This document shows positions 17,853-27,691 of a stretch of 64,000 nt of DNA, one piece after another. The notes beneath the pieces were generated by a model, which was given only the letters and a program-made list of their open reading frames with translations, was not told the DNA's origin and searched no databases. This stretch comes from UASB124 sp041662445 (GTDB lineage: Bacteria; Babelota; Babeliae; Babelales; RVW-14). The stretch lies in NCBI GenBank assembly GCA_041662445.1, contig JBAZSL010000002.1, positions 65,970 through 129,969 on the forward strand, written 5' to 3'. The translations under genes were made by a program, and so were the position numbers. Every line of letters begins with the position of its first letter. The first letter of the stretch is position 1.

Positions 17853-18637
17853 TCTGTAAAATTTGTGGTGCGCAAACTCGTGAAATTTTTAAGACGCTTG
17901 TTTTAGGATGCCACACCGTTGCGTACTTTCATTGCGATCGCTGTGAGTTTGTGCAAACAGAAGAACCCTATTGGCTTGCCGAAGCATATCGTAATCCCAT
18001 AAGCCAGGCAGATACTGGTATCTTAGCCCGTAATATGGCTCTTGCCCGCATTGTTGCAGTACTTATTTATTTTTTACATAACAAACAGGGTGCGTTTGTT
18101 GATTATGCTGGCGGTTATGGAGTTTTTACGCGCCTGATGCGTGATGTGGGGTTTGATTATTATTGGTGTGATCCTTATGCGAAGAATATTTTTGCGCAGG
18201 GATTTGTTTATACACCGGAGTTAAAAGCAGGGCTGGTTACCGCATTTGAATGTTTTGAACATTTTGTAAATCCATGCGTTGAAATAGAGGCCATGCTCAA
18301 AATTGCGCCGTGCATTTTATTTACCACGGATTTTCTTCCTTCTCCGATACCAGCTCCAGATGTGTGGTGGTATTACGCTTGTGAACAGGGGCAACATATT
18401 GCTTTTTACCGACCGCGTACCTGTAAATATATTGCTCAGCACTACGGACTTCAGTTTTATTCCCACTGGGGCATTCATTTTCTAACGCGCGAACGAATCA
18501 GTGAACTACGTTTTCGTATGCTTATTGAGTGGTGCAATCGAGGCCTTTTTTCATTCGTAAAACGTTCCATGAAATGCAGGACGATGGAGGACAGGAATGT
18601 CTGCATGCGTGAAAAAAATACTTTGGATACGCCCTGA
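17849..18637 (+). CDS. Zinc-ribbon class I methyltransferase
   Basis: A 262-residue protein that begins with a C3-x2-C6 and C29-x2-C32 zinc ribbon. A SAM domain follows, with VDYAGGYGVFTRLM in place of the usual motif I and ECFEHFVNP further on. Such proteins occur in capsule and O-antigen loci. It overlaps both neighbours (4 bases upstream, 41 downstream). Target not evident. Confidence 0.78.
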   Translation: MICKICGAQTREIFKTLVLGCHTVAYFHCDRCEFVQTEEPYWLAEAYRNPISQADTGILARNMALARIVAVLIYFLHNKQGAFVDYAGGYGVFTRLMRDVGFDYYWCDPYAKNIFAQGFVYTPELKAGLVTAFECFEHFVNPCVEIEAMLKIAPCILFTTDFLPSPIPAPDVWWYYACEQGQHIAFYRPRTCKYIAQHYGLQFYSHWGIHFLTRERISELRFRMLIEWCNRGLFSFVKRSMKCRTMEDRNVCMREKNTLDTP

Positions 18638-19763
18638 TGCCCTAGGTGATGCTGTTCTTTCTGCCTCGATGCTGCCGGCAATTACACAGCATTTTGCCCC
18701 CTCAAAACTTATAGTTGTTTGCCAGCATCATGCAACTGATTTTTATAAGTCGTGCCCCTATGTTGACGAGATTATTTCATGTAACAAAAATCTTTTTATG
18801 CTGCATCGGCCCTATCGCTCATCTATTCTTGATAAGATTCGTTGTCATTCGATAGATATTGTTTTCAACACGATGTTTTCACGCGAGCTTGCTTTCGATT
18901 GTTGTGCGTTTCAATGTGGTGCGCCGATGTCAGTTGCATTCAAGATCAATCATCCAAGAGGCCGCTGGGATGTTCCATTCCGGTATAATCACGGTTATAC
19001 GCGATTAATTGATTCTCCTGGCCATTGGAAACTTGAACTTGAGCGTTACAAAGATTTTTTGGATGCACTTGGTATCACGCATGATGTTCTGGCGCCACAT
19101 ATATGGATCAACGGAGATGATGAAGTATTCGCTGATCGTATTTTCGCATCACACAAATTGATTCCAAATAAGACGTTTGCATTTTTTGCCGGGGCGCAGT
19201 CATTATCTCGTGTATATCAGCAGTATGATGTTGCTTTGAATGCGTTACCGTCAGATGATGTGACTATTGTAGCGCTTGGTACGAATAATGATGCGATGGT
19301 CAATGAGCGTGCATTGGCTCACGTTAAGCATCGAGTAATTAATCTTTCTGGTATGACAACAATCCGGCAAGCTGCTGCTATTATTAAGCGTTGCAGATTG
19401 GCTCTTGGGGCAGAAACTGGTTTGGCTCACGTTGCCTGTGCCGTCGGTACGCCCAATATTATTATTCTTGGTGGCGGGCATTTTGGGAGATTTATGCCAT
19501 ATTCACCCTTAACTGCGGCAGTTGTAGCGCCGCATGCGTGCTATCGATGCGATTGGCGTTGCAAGGATGGCGATGCTCGATGTGTGCAATCTATTCATCC
19601 TCATGTTGTGGCATATGCTGTAAAACGGGTACTGGAATGCCGTGATAGTCATGCAAAGCCATTGCTGGTGATGCAAAAAAATTGCGCTGGTGCTCTTCAC
19701 CTTGATCGTGAGGAGTATGACATGGTGGAAATTGCCACTACAGCGGAGAGCGTGGGTTCATGA
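18597..19763 (+). CDS. Glycosyltransferase family 9 (heptosyltransferase-like)
   Basis: A 388-residue GT-B enzyme. WIRPDALGDAVLSASML at the N-terminus and LALGAETGLAHVACAVGTP toward the C-terminus are the GT9 acceptor and donor motifs. GGAGG precedes ATG 18597. The family transfers heptose or related sugars to LPS core at the inner membrane face. This supports an LPS or LPS-like acceptor for the glycan made by this cluster. Confidence 0.85.
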   Translation: MSACVKKILWIRPDALGDAVLSASMLPAITQHFAPSKLIVVCQHHATDFYKSCPYVDEIISCNKNLFMLHRPYRSSILDKIRCHSIDIVFNTMFSRELAFDCCAFQCGAPMSVAFKINHPRGRWDVPFRYNHGYTRLIDSPGHWKLELERYKDFLDALGITHDVLAPHIWINGDDEVFADRIFASHKLIPNKTFAFFAGAQSLSRVYQQYDVALNALPSDDVTIVALGTNNDAMVNERALAHVKHRVINLSGMTTIRQAAAIIKRCRLALGAETGLAHVACAVGTPNIIILGGGHFGRFMPYSPLTAAVVAPHACYRCDWRCKDGDARCVQSIHPHVVAYAVKRVLECRDSHAKPLLVMQKNCAGALHLDREEYDMVEIATTAESVGS

Positions 19764-20830
19764 GAAGTGTTATTGTTGCGTGGTCGCAGGGCGATGCTCA
19801 AAGTTTTGAAGAGAAAGTCCCGTTGCTTTTTGTGGGACAACGTAATCAGCGATTAGGTTTCACATCGCGTATTGATGTTGTGTTTCTCGATGGTATGCAC
19901 CGTCTCGATCAACATTATCAATCTATGCTTGGTGAACGTGGCTATGTTTTGCATGATGCTTCAGCTTTATATGCTATGTACGCAAAAAAATACGAAGTAT
20001 TATCCCGTTTTGGTGATTATGAAAAAAAGTGTTTCCTTCGTTGGCTTGTTATAAAAGAGCTTTTTTCGGGAGAATCACTTATTCACTACGACGGTGATAT
20101 TGTTTTTAATGAGGATCCAGATAGTATCGCAAAAAAAAATTCCGGAAAAACATTTGTTTTACAGGGATGTCCTGCATTTACGTCAATTTCTGACGCCAGT
20201 TGGTTTGATTACTATACTGCTGAACTGGATGCTTTTAGTGCCGATATTCATAATTATTCTCACCGCGCATGGCAAGAACGTGCTGGCTGGCAAATAACGT
20301 TTGCAACTCGTTGGGCGGGATCACGTTTCAGGCCCATTATATCGAGCGATCAAGATTTATTATCGCATCTCGTGCATACCCAAAAAATACGGCAAGATTC
20401 TGTAGAGGACATAATGCGTGCGCTTGACGATTACATTGTGTTCCAAAATCCACTTTTGTTTCATATGTACAATTGCCATATTCCCTATGCATATACACGA
20501 GAAAATGGCGTTGATTTTTGTTCGTATGCGCGAGCAGACGGCACTGATCTTTGCTATAAAAAAAAGATTTTGCTGTGGCATATGCAATCATGTTTCAATT
20601 TTTATGCAAGCAAGCGTTTATTTATGGAAAAATATGTTCCCATGAGTCGTTTTGTGCGGACCAATTACAACCCATCGGGGCGGTTATGGAGTGATACGTT
20701 CAATAAACAGGCTATGCGTGTTACACACCACAGCAATCGTTTGGCTGTTTATCGATACTTTTTTGAGCAACATGATTTTTCGTGTCTCATGAACGGTCGT
20801 GCGTGGTGGAAAAAAGGCGTTTTTGTTTAG
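19760..20830 (+). CDS. Putative GT-A-like glycosyltransferase of unknown family
   Basis: A 356-residue soluble protein. No close family is recognised. HYDGDIVFNEDP (D111-x-D113) looks like the metal-binding DxD of GT-A enzymes, and the preceding helix (RWLVIKELF) fits the same fold. A four-base overlap with the GT9 gene and a following GT2 gene support a glycosyltransferase role. No signal peptide. Confidence 0.55.
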   Translation: MRSVIVAWSQGDAQSFEEKVPLLFVGQRNQRLGFTSRIDVVFLDGMHRLDQHYQSMLGERGYVLHDASALYAMYAKKYEVLSRFGDYEKKCFLRWLVIKELFSGESLIHYDGDIVFNEDPDSIAKKNSGKTFVLQGCPAFTSISDASWFDYYTAELDAFSADIHNYSHRAWQERAGWQITFATRWAGSRFRPIISSDQDLLSHLVHTQKIRQDSVEDIMRALDDYIVFQNPLLFHMYNCHIPYAYTRENGVDFCSYARADGTDLCYKKKILLWHMQSCFNFYASKRLFMEKYVPMSRFVRTNYNPSGRLWSDTFNKQAMRVTHHSNRLAVYRYFFEQHDFSCLMNGRAWWKKGVFV

Positions 20831-20842
20831 TTTGGTTGTGAC

Positions 20843-21754
20843 ATGGATAAACCAATAGTCTCTGTTGTTCTGGGTACCTACAATCGACTTCCATTTTTGC
20901 AACTTGCTTTTGCTAGTATTCGGGCAGAGCTTGCATCGTGTGCCCATGAAATTTTTGTTATCGATGGAGGTTCTGATGATGGAACGTTGCCATGGCTCTG
21001 TGCACAAAAAGACGTTATTACCATAGTGCAGCACAACCGCGGTGAATGGCAGCGCAAATCCATTGAACGTAGATCATGGGGATATTTCATGAATTTGGGT
21101 TTTCGAGCCGCCAATGGAACCTATATATGCATGCTGAGTGATGATTGTGTGGTTGTCCCTGGTGCAATAAACAAAGGGGTTGCCTATTTTGATGAGCTGA
21201 GAAAACGAGGGAATCCTGTTGGCGCACTTGCGTTTTATTGGCGTGATTGGTCTAAAAGCGAACCGTATCATGTTGGCTACACATTGGGTGATAAGCTTTA
21301 TGTCAACCATGGCATGTTCTTGCGTTCTGCATTGCAGGCCGTTGATTATATCGATGAGGATAACTTCTTTTTTTATAATGCCGATGGAGATCTATGTCTT
21401 AAATTGTGGCAGCACGGTTATCAGGTGCTTGAAAGTCGCGATTCATATGTTGAACACTATCCTCATGCTAATGTTGCAGTTCGTTCAAGCAATTATGTGC
21501 GCTTTAAAAGCGATCTAAAAAATTATTTGTCAAAATGGGAGGGGACTTTTTATGATCGGCGCAAAAATAATTGTGGGCATATTGCGGAACGAGCATTTAA
21601 AGATGTGACGGCAACGGGCGATATTTTTTTATCACTCCATCGCTTAGTTCTGCAGAAAAATCCCCGTCTTGAAAAACCGGTGCCTGCCTGGAAGCGCAAT
21701 TGGCGCGCTCTATTGTCAAAAACACGGTCGGTGATGCGCAGGATGATGCCATGA
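20843..21754 (+). CDS. Glycosyltransferase family 2
   Basis: A 303-residue GT2 enzyme. VSVVLGTYNRLPFL starts the fold, FVIDGGSDDGT gives the nucleotide-binding aspartates and CMLSDDCVV the DxD-like metal site. It is the last gene of the long + train and meets a - gene after 5 bases, with no obvious terminator hairpin between them. Donor unknown. Confidence 0.85.
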   Translation: MDKPIVSVVLGTYNRLPFLQLAFASIRAELASCAHEIFVIDGGSDDGTLPWLCAQKDVITIVQHNRGEWQRKSIERRSWGYFMNLGFRAANGTYICMLSDDCVVVPGAINKGVAYFDELRKRGNPVGALAFYWRDWSKSEPYHVGYTLGDKLYVNHGMFLRSALQAVDYIDEDNFFFYNADGDLCLKLWQHGYQVLESRDSYVEHYPHANVAVRSSNYVRFKSDLKNYLSKWEGTFYDRRKNNCGHIAERAFKDVTATGDIFLSLHRLVLQKNPRLEKPVPAWKRNWRALLSKTRSVMRRMMP

Positions 21755-21759
21755 TTGCG

Positions 21760-23499
21760 TTATAGACTATGAAGTTCAATGAGGCATGCTTCGTCTAAAA
21801 AGAGAGCAAGTATATTTATGTCGGGACGGTAATATCCCGGCTTAAAAATGAACTCTATGTCCGATATCTTATCGTTGGTCTGTTGATGAATGATGGTGTG
21901 GTCGATATAAAAGTGTTTTTGTTCGGCCAAAAGCTCCTCTCCTGGCTTGAGCGAAAATGTAACCAATTCACGACTGCGTGAAACAAAGCGCAGGCCATCT
22001 TTAGTTTTTATAATATCAATGAGCGTGCAGGCCCTGTGGGCTTCAATCTGAGTAGAGATAGTGAGGCCCGCACAAAAATATAACGGGCGGGTAAGCCCTA
22101 TGCCATACAGATGTATGGCCTGAATGAGTCCTGTGGCTGTCAGTGGGCTGGGGGCATTAAAAACAAAAAGGGGCGTTCGCTGGTATTTTGTTCCATTGAT
22201 ATTTCTGAAGTTACGCAGTGTTGTGGTGATGCGACAAGGAGTTTTCATGATGGAATGCATGCTTTGTATTACATGAACGCCATTGATGCTTATCGATACT
22301 ACAAGTACTCCGTAGATAAGGCCGCGTACAAGATTGTTTCTCGTGCTGCTTGAGAAGTGTATGAGGCATGCGAGTGCGAGCGCGCAGAATGGTAGCCCCT
22401 CATAAGCAAACCGATATCCACCATAGGACGTAAACAATAATGGCCATAACAACGCAAGTATTGAAAAAATCGCGAAGATTATAAATTTTTTCTGAGTATT
22501 GGTTATGAATAATGCGGTAACGGTTAAGAGTATGATTGCCTTGATTACGCGATAAAGCGTGAGCATAGTATGGCGACAAAAAAAGTCGTATGTACTCCAG
22601 GGAAACCATTGGCACCAGAAAAAATCATAAAGAAATTGTGCGAACTTCCCGAGGATGGCATAGGCGGATTGGCGTATACCAGTGATGATTATTGTTGGGT
22701 GGGAGATGGTAAATGCTTGTTGCGAACAGGCCATTGTTCGCATAGTAATGTAGAGGAGGGTGATTATGACGCAAGCAGTTAATAGCCTGCAATGGTGCTT
22801 GGCCGTCGATGTGCTGTTATTACTTCTGAAGATCACTAATGCCAACACGATAATGAGAGGCAGAATCAAAAATGTTTCACGCATGAGAAGACTGGATAAA
22901 AATAACATGCATACAAGCCCATATGTACGTAACTGGGGTTTTTGCCTGTTTCTGATCCATACAAGAAATGCTGCAAGCATTAAGAAAAGTGTTATTTGAT
23001 GCTGTTGCATATCAATTTTGCCAAGCCAGCCATAGAGAAGTTGATGAAAGGCAAAAAAGAGTGAGCACAAAAATGATAATACTATATCGCTTGTGATAAG
23101 CATGAGCAGGTACATGATAGTGGCAGCATTGAGTGCATGTACGATGATAATAAATATAAAATAGGCGTATGATTCAAGCCCAAACGCGTTGAATTGAAGG
23201 GTGTGTAAGACAAGAAATAGGGGCCTGTAGTACGTAGTCGTTTGAGTGTAGTCTTGGGTGGGTAAATTTTTAATAAGCGAAAAAGAGGAGAGGTTGCAGA
23301 CGTTCCCGTTGATAAAAAAGTCCCAGAGATCTCTTAACGATTTACACTGGGAAATTCGAAGCACAAGTCCATAATCCTCACCATCAAAAAACCATTCTGG
23401 GCACGATAACAGGTACGTGGTAACAACAATGACAAAAAGCAACAATGCGCTCAGTAAAATTTTGTAACGATGCGTTAACGTGTGTGTAGTGTTGAGCAT
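21760..23499 (-). CDS. PMT/GT39-like multipass membrane glycosyltransferase, paralogue 1
   Basis: A 579-residue membrane protein. Roughly 10 hydrophobic segments occupy residues 10-400, followed by a soluble C-terminal part of about 170 residues. The first loop carries an acidic pair (FDGEDYG) and a YYRPLF motif, as in polyprenyl-phosphate-sugar-dependent C-type transferases. It shares the pattern THW/EDYG - INGN - YYRP - HALNA with the next two genes, so the three are tandem paralogues. The likely role is adding a lipid-linked sugar to glycan on the periplasmic side. Confidence 0.7.
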   Translation of the reverse strand: MLNTTHTLTHRYKILLSALLLFVIVVTTYLLSCPEWFFDGEDYGLVLRISQCKSLRDLWDFFINGNVCNLSSFSLIKNLPTQDYTQTTTYYRPLFLVLHTLQFNAFGLESYAYFIFIIIVHALNAATIMYLLMLITSDIVLSFLCSLFFAFHQLLYGWLGKIDMQQHQITLFLMLAAFLVWIRNRQKPQLRTYGLVCMLFLSSLLMRETFLILPLIIVLALVIFRSNNSTSTAKHHCRLLTACVIITLLYITMRTMACSQQAFTISHPTIIITGIRQSAYAILGKFAQFLYDFFWCQWFPWSTYDFFCRHTMLTLYRVIKAIILLTVTALFITNTQKKFIIFAIFSILALLWPLLFTSYGGYRFAYEGLPFCALALACLIHFSSSTRNNLVRGLIYGVLVVSISINGVHVIQSMHSIMKTPCRITTTLRNFRNINGTKYQRTPLFVFNAPSPLTATGLIQAIHLYGIGLTRPLYFCAGLTISTQIEAHRACTLIDIIKTKDGLRFVSRSRELVTFSLKPGEELLAEQKHFYIDHTIIHQQTNDKISDIEFIFKPGYYRPDINILALFLDEACLIELHSL

Positions 23500-23512
23500 A
23501 AGGTGTTATGTT

Positions 23513-25306
23513 TCACAAAGTTTTGAATAGACCATGTACAGCATCCCACGCTAAAAAACAGGGATTCTCCTTGATGAGTTGTCTCTCGATATGAATCGTG
23601 AAATCTTGGACGCCCTCTTGCGTAATAAAATATATTTTATCTGGTTTATGAATATGGTAATGAACCCCTTCTGGGGTTGGCGTAATGGTCGCGAAATTTT
23701 CATTGTAATAATCACTACTTACATTGCGCCATGTTGATGGCGTAACAATGTGTGCTCCAATTTGAACAAATGCCGCTGCAGGGGTTGTATAAATTACCGC
23801 AGCGGCATTATTGAGCATGGCGCGTATAATGTCGGTCGGCTGATCACCAAGGCCATCCATGGGATAAGAGAGAAGGTACAGCGGCTTGTTCCTGATGCCA
23901 GGATAGTTTGTGAGGTTATGTAATGCCTGAGCAACAACATGCATTTTGCGCTCGCGATGTTGCATATTGTCGAGCGTAAGCACCATGAAAAAAACAACTG
24001 CGATGGGGAGGAGCCCGAACCCTATTTTTTTGAAGTGTTGTAGTGGTAGTGGTGCCCACTGAAAGCATCCAATAAAAAATAAAAGAATAAACGGAAGTGC
24101 TTCATAGATATAACGAGGGCTGTAGCAACCAACATATGCCGGCCAGAGCATGAGGGTTGCGCTTATCAAAAAACAAGTTAAAAATTTTTTTCGTGTGTTC
24201 GTGACAAAAAGCCACATAAAAAGTGTAATTAAAATCGCCAGAAGAGCTCCACGAAGTATCGGATGACCCCATGGCAACCATGAGAGCCAGAAGGCATCAT
24301 AGAGAAAGACTAAGCCCTCGTTGAATTTTGTTCGAAAGAATAGCGCAAGGGATGGCGAAGTGGTTGTTACAAAATGCAGCGGAAAGAGTGACACCCTGAG
24401 AAGTAAAAATGAAATTGCGATGATCCAGAAACCAGCTGCTTTTTTGATCGCGCACCACAGGCTGTTTCTATTGTCATAGACATATGTACCAAGTGTGATG
24501 ATTGCCGGAAATACTAGTGATGATTCTCGTGTAAAAAGTGAGCATGCAAACAACCAACAGGAGAGCGCATAGGGCCATATGTGTTGCTGATCTAGATATC
24601 TTTTGTAAAAAATTAATGCGCCGAGTATACATGACACGCTGACATAATAATGAAGATTGACGATTGCCCCAAAGCGATAGCCTATTTGAGGATGAAACGC
24701 GAAAAGCAGCGCGGCACAAAGTGCGGGTAGGAGTGATGTGAGCCATGAAAAAATCAAAACGAGCAAAGAAGTATTAAGTGCATGAAAAAATACGTTACAC
24801 AAAAAATATCCATAGGCATTAAGGCCAAAGAGCCAATATTGAAGTGTTATAAAAATGAGATACACCGGTCGGTAATAGGCATTAAAGAACGTAATTGTTG
24901 CTTGTTGGTGCGGTAGATTTGACGGGCCTAGAGCTTGGTTGATGTGACCGTTAATGAAAAAATAAAAAAGCTGGCGCCATGTTTTGGTTACAAATCCAAT
25001 GTACGCGCCGCCAAAATCATCGCAGCCGTTAAACCACCAATGAGTAAAAGGGATGCCGAGAATGCAAAAGACAAACACGCCGGCCAGCGTTGCTATGATG
25101 ATTGGTGGTTTTGTGGTGTGTGAAAATTTAATTCCGTTCGTGGTGAGTGTCCTCCGAAGCTTTAGCGTAGGAGGATGTATCGAACCATGAACACCATAAA
25201 TTTTTTTGAGTTCATCCTTCGATACTTTTTGCTTCGCTTTGCTACGCAAAAAACTCAGGACGAACGGGATGTGAAAAATTTTGCCTATTTGAGTGCATTT
25301 AGCCAT
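23513..25306 (-). CDS. PMT/GT39-like membrane glycosyltransferase, paralogue 2, with repeat-encoded N-terminus
   Basis: A 597-residue paralogue of its neighbours. The membrane core starts near residue 68 and includes GIPFTHWWFNGCDDFGG (acidic pair in the first loop) and YYRPVYLIF. The first ~65 residues are charged and have no match in paralogue 3, which begins about 35 residues before GIPFTHW. They are encoded by a palindromic repeat at 25150-25265. No in-frame ATG, GTG or TTG is seen downstream of the repeat and before the core. Either translation runs through the repeat, or the gene uses a non-standard start. Function as for paralogue 1. Confidence 0.7.
   Translation of the reverse strand: MAKCTQIGKIFHIPFVLSFLRSKAKQKVSKDELKKIYGVHGSIHPPTLKLRRTLTTNGIKFSHTTKPPIIIATLAGVFVFCILGIPFTHWWFNGCDDFGGAYIGFVTKTWRQLFYFFINGHINQALGPSNLPHQQATITFFNAYYRPVYLIFITLQYWLFGLNAYGYFLCNVFFHALNTSLLVLIFSWLTSLLPALCAALLFAFHPQIGYRFGAIVNLHYYVSVSCILGALIFYKRYLDQQHIWPYALSCWLFACSLFTRESSLVFPAIITLGTYVYDNRNSLWCAIKKAAGFWIIAISFLLLRVSLFPLHFVTTTSPSLALFFRTKFNEGLVFLYDAFWLSWLPWGHPILRGALLAILITLFMWLFVTNTRKKFLTCFLISATLMLWPAYVGCYSPRYIYEALPFILLFFIGCFQWAPLPLQHFKKIGFGLLPIAVVFFMVLTLDNMQHRERKMHVVAQALHNLTNYPGIRNKPLYLLSYPMDGLGDQPTDIIRAMLNNAAAVIYTTPAAAFVQIGAHIVTPSTWRNVSSDYYNENFATITPTPEGVHYHIHKPDKIYFITQEGVQDFTIHIERQLIKENPCFLAWDAVHGLFKTL
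25150..25265. repeat. Composite palindromic repeat inside the coding region of membrane paralogue 2
   Basis: Two inverted repeats lie close together. The first (25150-25175) starts TCCTCC and ends GGAGGA around GCTTTAGC. The second (25210-25265) starts GTTCATCCT and ends AGGACGAAC, with an inner stem TTTTTGC/GCAAAAA. The second resembles a palindromic intergenic repeat (CTTCGATAC to CTCAGGACGAAC) that I recall from many bacterial genomes. Here it encodes most of the charged N-terminal residues of the 23513-25306 protein, as Rickettsia palindromic elements do in host genes. No other copy was noticed in the window. Confidence 0.6.
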
Positions 25307-25320
25307 AAGTATTAAACATG

Positions 25321-26784
25321 TTATATGTTTGATCCAATCACAAATTTATGACGCTTGTCATCCCAGGTAATAATGAGCGGTTTTTCTCGTGCGATCTCTG
25401 AAGGCAATGTAGTGCCGCCAATTTGGAAAACTGGCTTACTATCGTCATTACGGAGCATCCAGACTGCTTGCGATGTTCCCTGGCCAAACCAATGGGATGG
25501 TATGTCGACAAAACAGAGACTGCGTCCTCTGGTAACCGGTGTGGCGACAAGTTGTTTGAACGCCGTTGTAATCATATGCAACGTCTTTTCGCGTTGCGCC
25601 ATGTGGTGAACCAAAAATCCTGCATTCCAGATGACAAAAATCCAGCAGATCACCATCCACCTGGTGCGCATGCGATCAATAATCAGTGCTGCACTGGTTA
25701 TCAAAAGTGGTAATGCCATATAGATATAGCGTGGTTGAAAATGCATGAGAATTGCTGGCCAACTGAATAAGGGGATACTGCAGAATAAAAAGAGAATGTA
25801 TTTTTTGTAGGGGCTATGGAGGCAAAATATTCCAAGCGAGGCACAGGCACATGCGATGAGCAAACCCTTGAATACTTGATGGTTGAGGGGAAGCCACGAA
25901 AATCCTAAAAATTCGTTACCGTAACTTACTGCATCATAAAATCGTGAAGCGATGCGTGTGATGAATGATTGCCAGGTTGGTTGGAAGGTGAGGGTTCCCG
26001 TTTGTGCCGTGAGTGGGTAGAGGTAGAGACGTATGGTGAGATAACAGAGATTGATCAACCAAAAGCCACTAGAAAGTCTTAACGCTTTGTGTAGTTTTGT
26101 TTTCCATGAATGTGCTGCATCTTGAGTTGTCTGGTACATGTAAAATGCACCCACGAGCCAAAGTGGCAAAAAAATAGTTTGTTCTTTGAGTAGAAGATTA
26201 AGTGCATACAGCAGGCATCCTAAAAGATAAAAGAAAAAATTTTGCGTTCTGAGATACTCCAAAAGTGCATATATGAGCATGAATAAAACAAATAACTCGA
26301 TAAAGTACGTTTGTGCGCTCGTCCAGCCAAACCAGATCCATAAACTTGGATGAAAACCAAAGTATGCAGCGGCCAAAAATGCTGTTGAGGTGGTGACACA
26401 CAAACTAAGGAGATTGAAAAACGCTACGGCATTGAGTGCATGAAAGCATGCGCTTACCAGGAGAAAGCCATAAGGCGTTGTACCAAAAATACAATATTGT
26501 AAGTAGTAATACACAAATGACATAGGACGATAAAGGCCTTGAAAAAATGCCTGATCTGGAGGGGTAACATTGCAGGGTATGCATACTTTCTCGCTATTAC
26601 CTTCGGTGAAGAAAGCGCATAAATTTGACCAGCTTTTGATAATGCAATGATATATATTTCCCCAGTCATCAGTCTTGAATCCCCAATGTGTGAATGGAAT
26701 TCCAAGAATACAAAAGATGAGAAGAAAAAGCATGATGCTGAGGATGAGTTTAGCGTGAGCTGTGCATAAATTTTTGAGGCTCAT
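25321..26784 (-). CDS. PMT/GT39-like membrane glycosyltransferase, paralogue 3
   Basis: A 487-residue multipass membrane protein. After a hydrophobic first segment come GIPFTHWGFKTDDWGNIY (acidic pair), LYRPMSFVYYYLQY and HALNAVAFF, matching paralogue 2. ATG 26784 is chosen; it overlaps the end of the transketolase C gene by 35 bases. First of three tandem copies in transcription order. It probably uses a polyprenyl-phosphate sugar, which the GtrB-like GT2 at 54062-55048 could supply (inference). Confidence 0.72.
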   Translation of the reverse strand: MSLKNLCTAHAKLILSIMLFLLIFCILGIPFTHWGFKTDDWGNIYHCIIKSWSNLCAFFTEGNSEKVCIPCNVTPPDQAFFQGLYRPMSFVYYYLQYCIFGTTPYGFLLVSACFHALNAVAFFNLLSLCVTTSTAFLAAAYFGFHPSLWIWFGWTSAQTYFIELFVLFMLIYALLEYLRTQNFFFYLLGCLLYALNLLLKEQTIFLPLWLVGAFYMYQTTQDAAHSWKTKLHKALRLSSGFWLINLCYLTIRLYLYPLTAQTGTLTFQPTWQSFITRIASRFYDAVSYGNEFLGFSWLPLNHQVFKGLLIACACASLGIFCLHSPYKKYILFLFCSIPLFSWPAILMHFQPRYIYMALPLLITSAALIIDRMRTRWMVICWIFVIWNAGFLVHHMAQREKTLHMITTAFKQLVATPVTRGRSLCFVDIPSHWFGQGTSQAVWMLRNDDSKPVFQIGGTTLPSEIAREKPLIITWDDKRHKFVIGSNI

Positions 26785-27691
26785 ACGAAAACCTTTGCAT
26801 AATAGCTGATGCAATACGATCTGGAGTTAATCCATACAGCTGCTTGAGCTCGTTGCGTGACCCGCATTCATGTTCATAACAATCTGGAATGCCAAATGCT
26901 TGAAAAGTAATTGGTGAGCCTTTCTCACATAAAAGATGCGCCACTGCTTGCCCTAGCCCGCCGATAACTGAATGTTCTTCGATGGTAAAGACAGAGCGTA
27001 GGCTTTTGGCGCTGAAAAAATTATGATCAAGTGGCTTTATGGTATGGACGCTTGCAAGACCGAAATTTACACCTTTTTGACTAAGAATCTGTTGAACTTG
27101 ATAACCAAGATCTAAAGCATTACCTGTTGCCATAATGTAGTGTTCCTGATGGCTGACGAGATCTGCGATAGATCCAAGTGAAAGTGTGTAATTGGTAATT
27201 GGCAAGAGTTCTTCTTTGTTTGAGAGTCGTACAAATACGGGACATTGGCAGGTATCGATCTGCGGTAAAAGTGTCCCCAATTCATACTGTGTGGCCGGCG
27301 CGACAACCGTCATGTTTGGCACTGATCGCATAATTGCTATATCTTCGATTGCATGATGAGTTGCTCCTTCTGCACCATAAACAAATCCGCCACCAGCTCC
27401 AATGAGTTTGACGGGAAGCTTTTGATAACAAAGATCAATACGGATCTGTTCAAAACAGCGCATGGTTAAGAATGGAATGATTGAGTAGACATAGACATTT
27501 TTTCCCGCCATGGCAAGCCCAGCGGCAACGCCAATCATGTTCTGTTCTGCAATGCCTGCGTTGATAAATCGTTCAGGAAATTTTTGTTCAAACTCTTGGG
27601 CGAAAGGAAAACCAAGGTCTCCGGTAACCAGATAAAGATTTGGATCGATTGCAGCTTGCCGTACCATGTACGTGAAAAATGTTGCCTTCAT
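26750..27691 (-). CDS. Transketolase-like protein, C-terminal subunit
   Basis: A 313-residue protein with the pyrimidine-binding and C-terminal transketolase domains. FINAGIAEQNMIGVAAGLA contains the conserved Glu that activates thiamine diphosphate. GGFVYGAEGATHHAIEDIA follows, and HSVIGGLGQAVA starts the third domain. It pairs with the N-terminal subunit at 27688, overlapping by 4 bases. Split transketolases in sugar clusters are thought to transfer two-carbon units to keto sugars, but the exact product is unknown. Confidence 0.85.
   Translation of the reverse strand: MKATFFTYMVRQAAIDPNLYLVTGDLGFPFAQEFEQKFPERFINAGIAEQNMIGVAAGLAMAGKNVYVYSIIPFLTMRCFEQIRIDLCYQKLPVKLIGAGGGFVYGAEGATHHAIEDIAIMRSVPNMTVVAPATQYELGTLLPQIDTCQCPVFVRLSNKEELLPITNYTLSLGSIADLVSHQEHYIMATGNALDLGYQVQQILSQKGVNFGLASVHTIKPLDHNFFSAKSLRSVFTIEEHSVIGGLGQAVAHLLCEKGSPITFQAFGIPDCYEHECGSRNELKQLYGLTPDRIASAIMQRFSYEPQKFMHSSR

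Noticed and set aside
22111..22999. Short + strand ORFs inside the membrane protein gene
   Set aside because: They mirror the - strand transmembrane coding sequence and lack recognisable domains.
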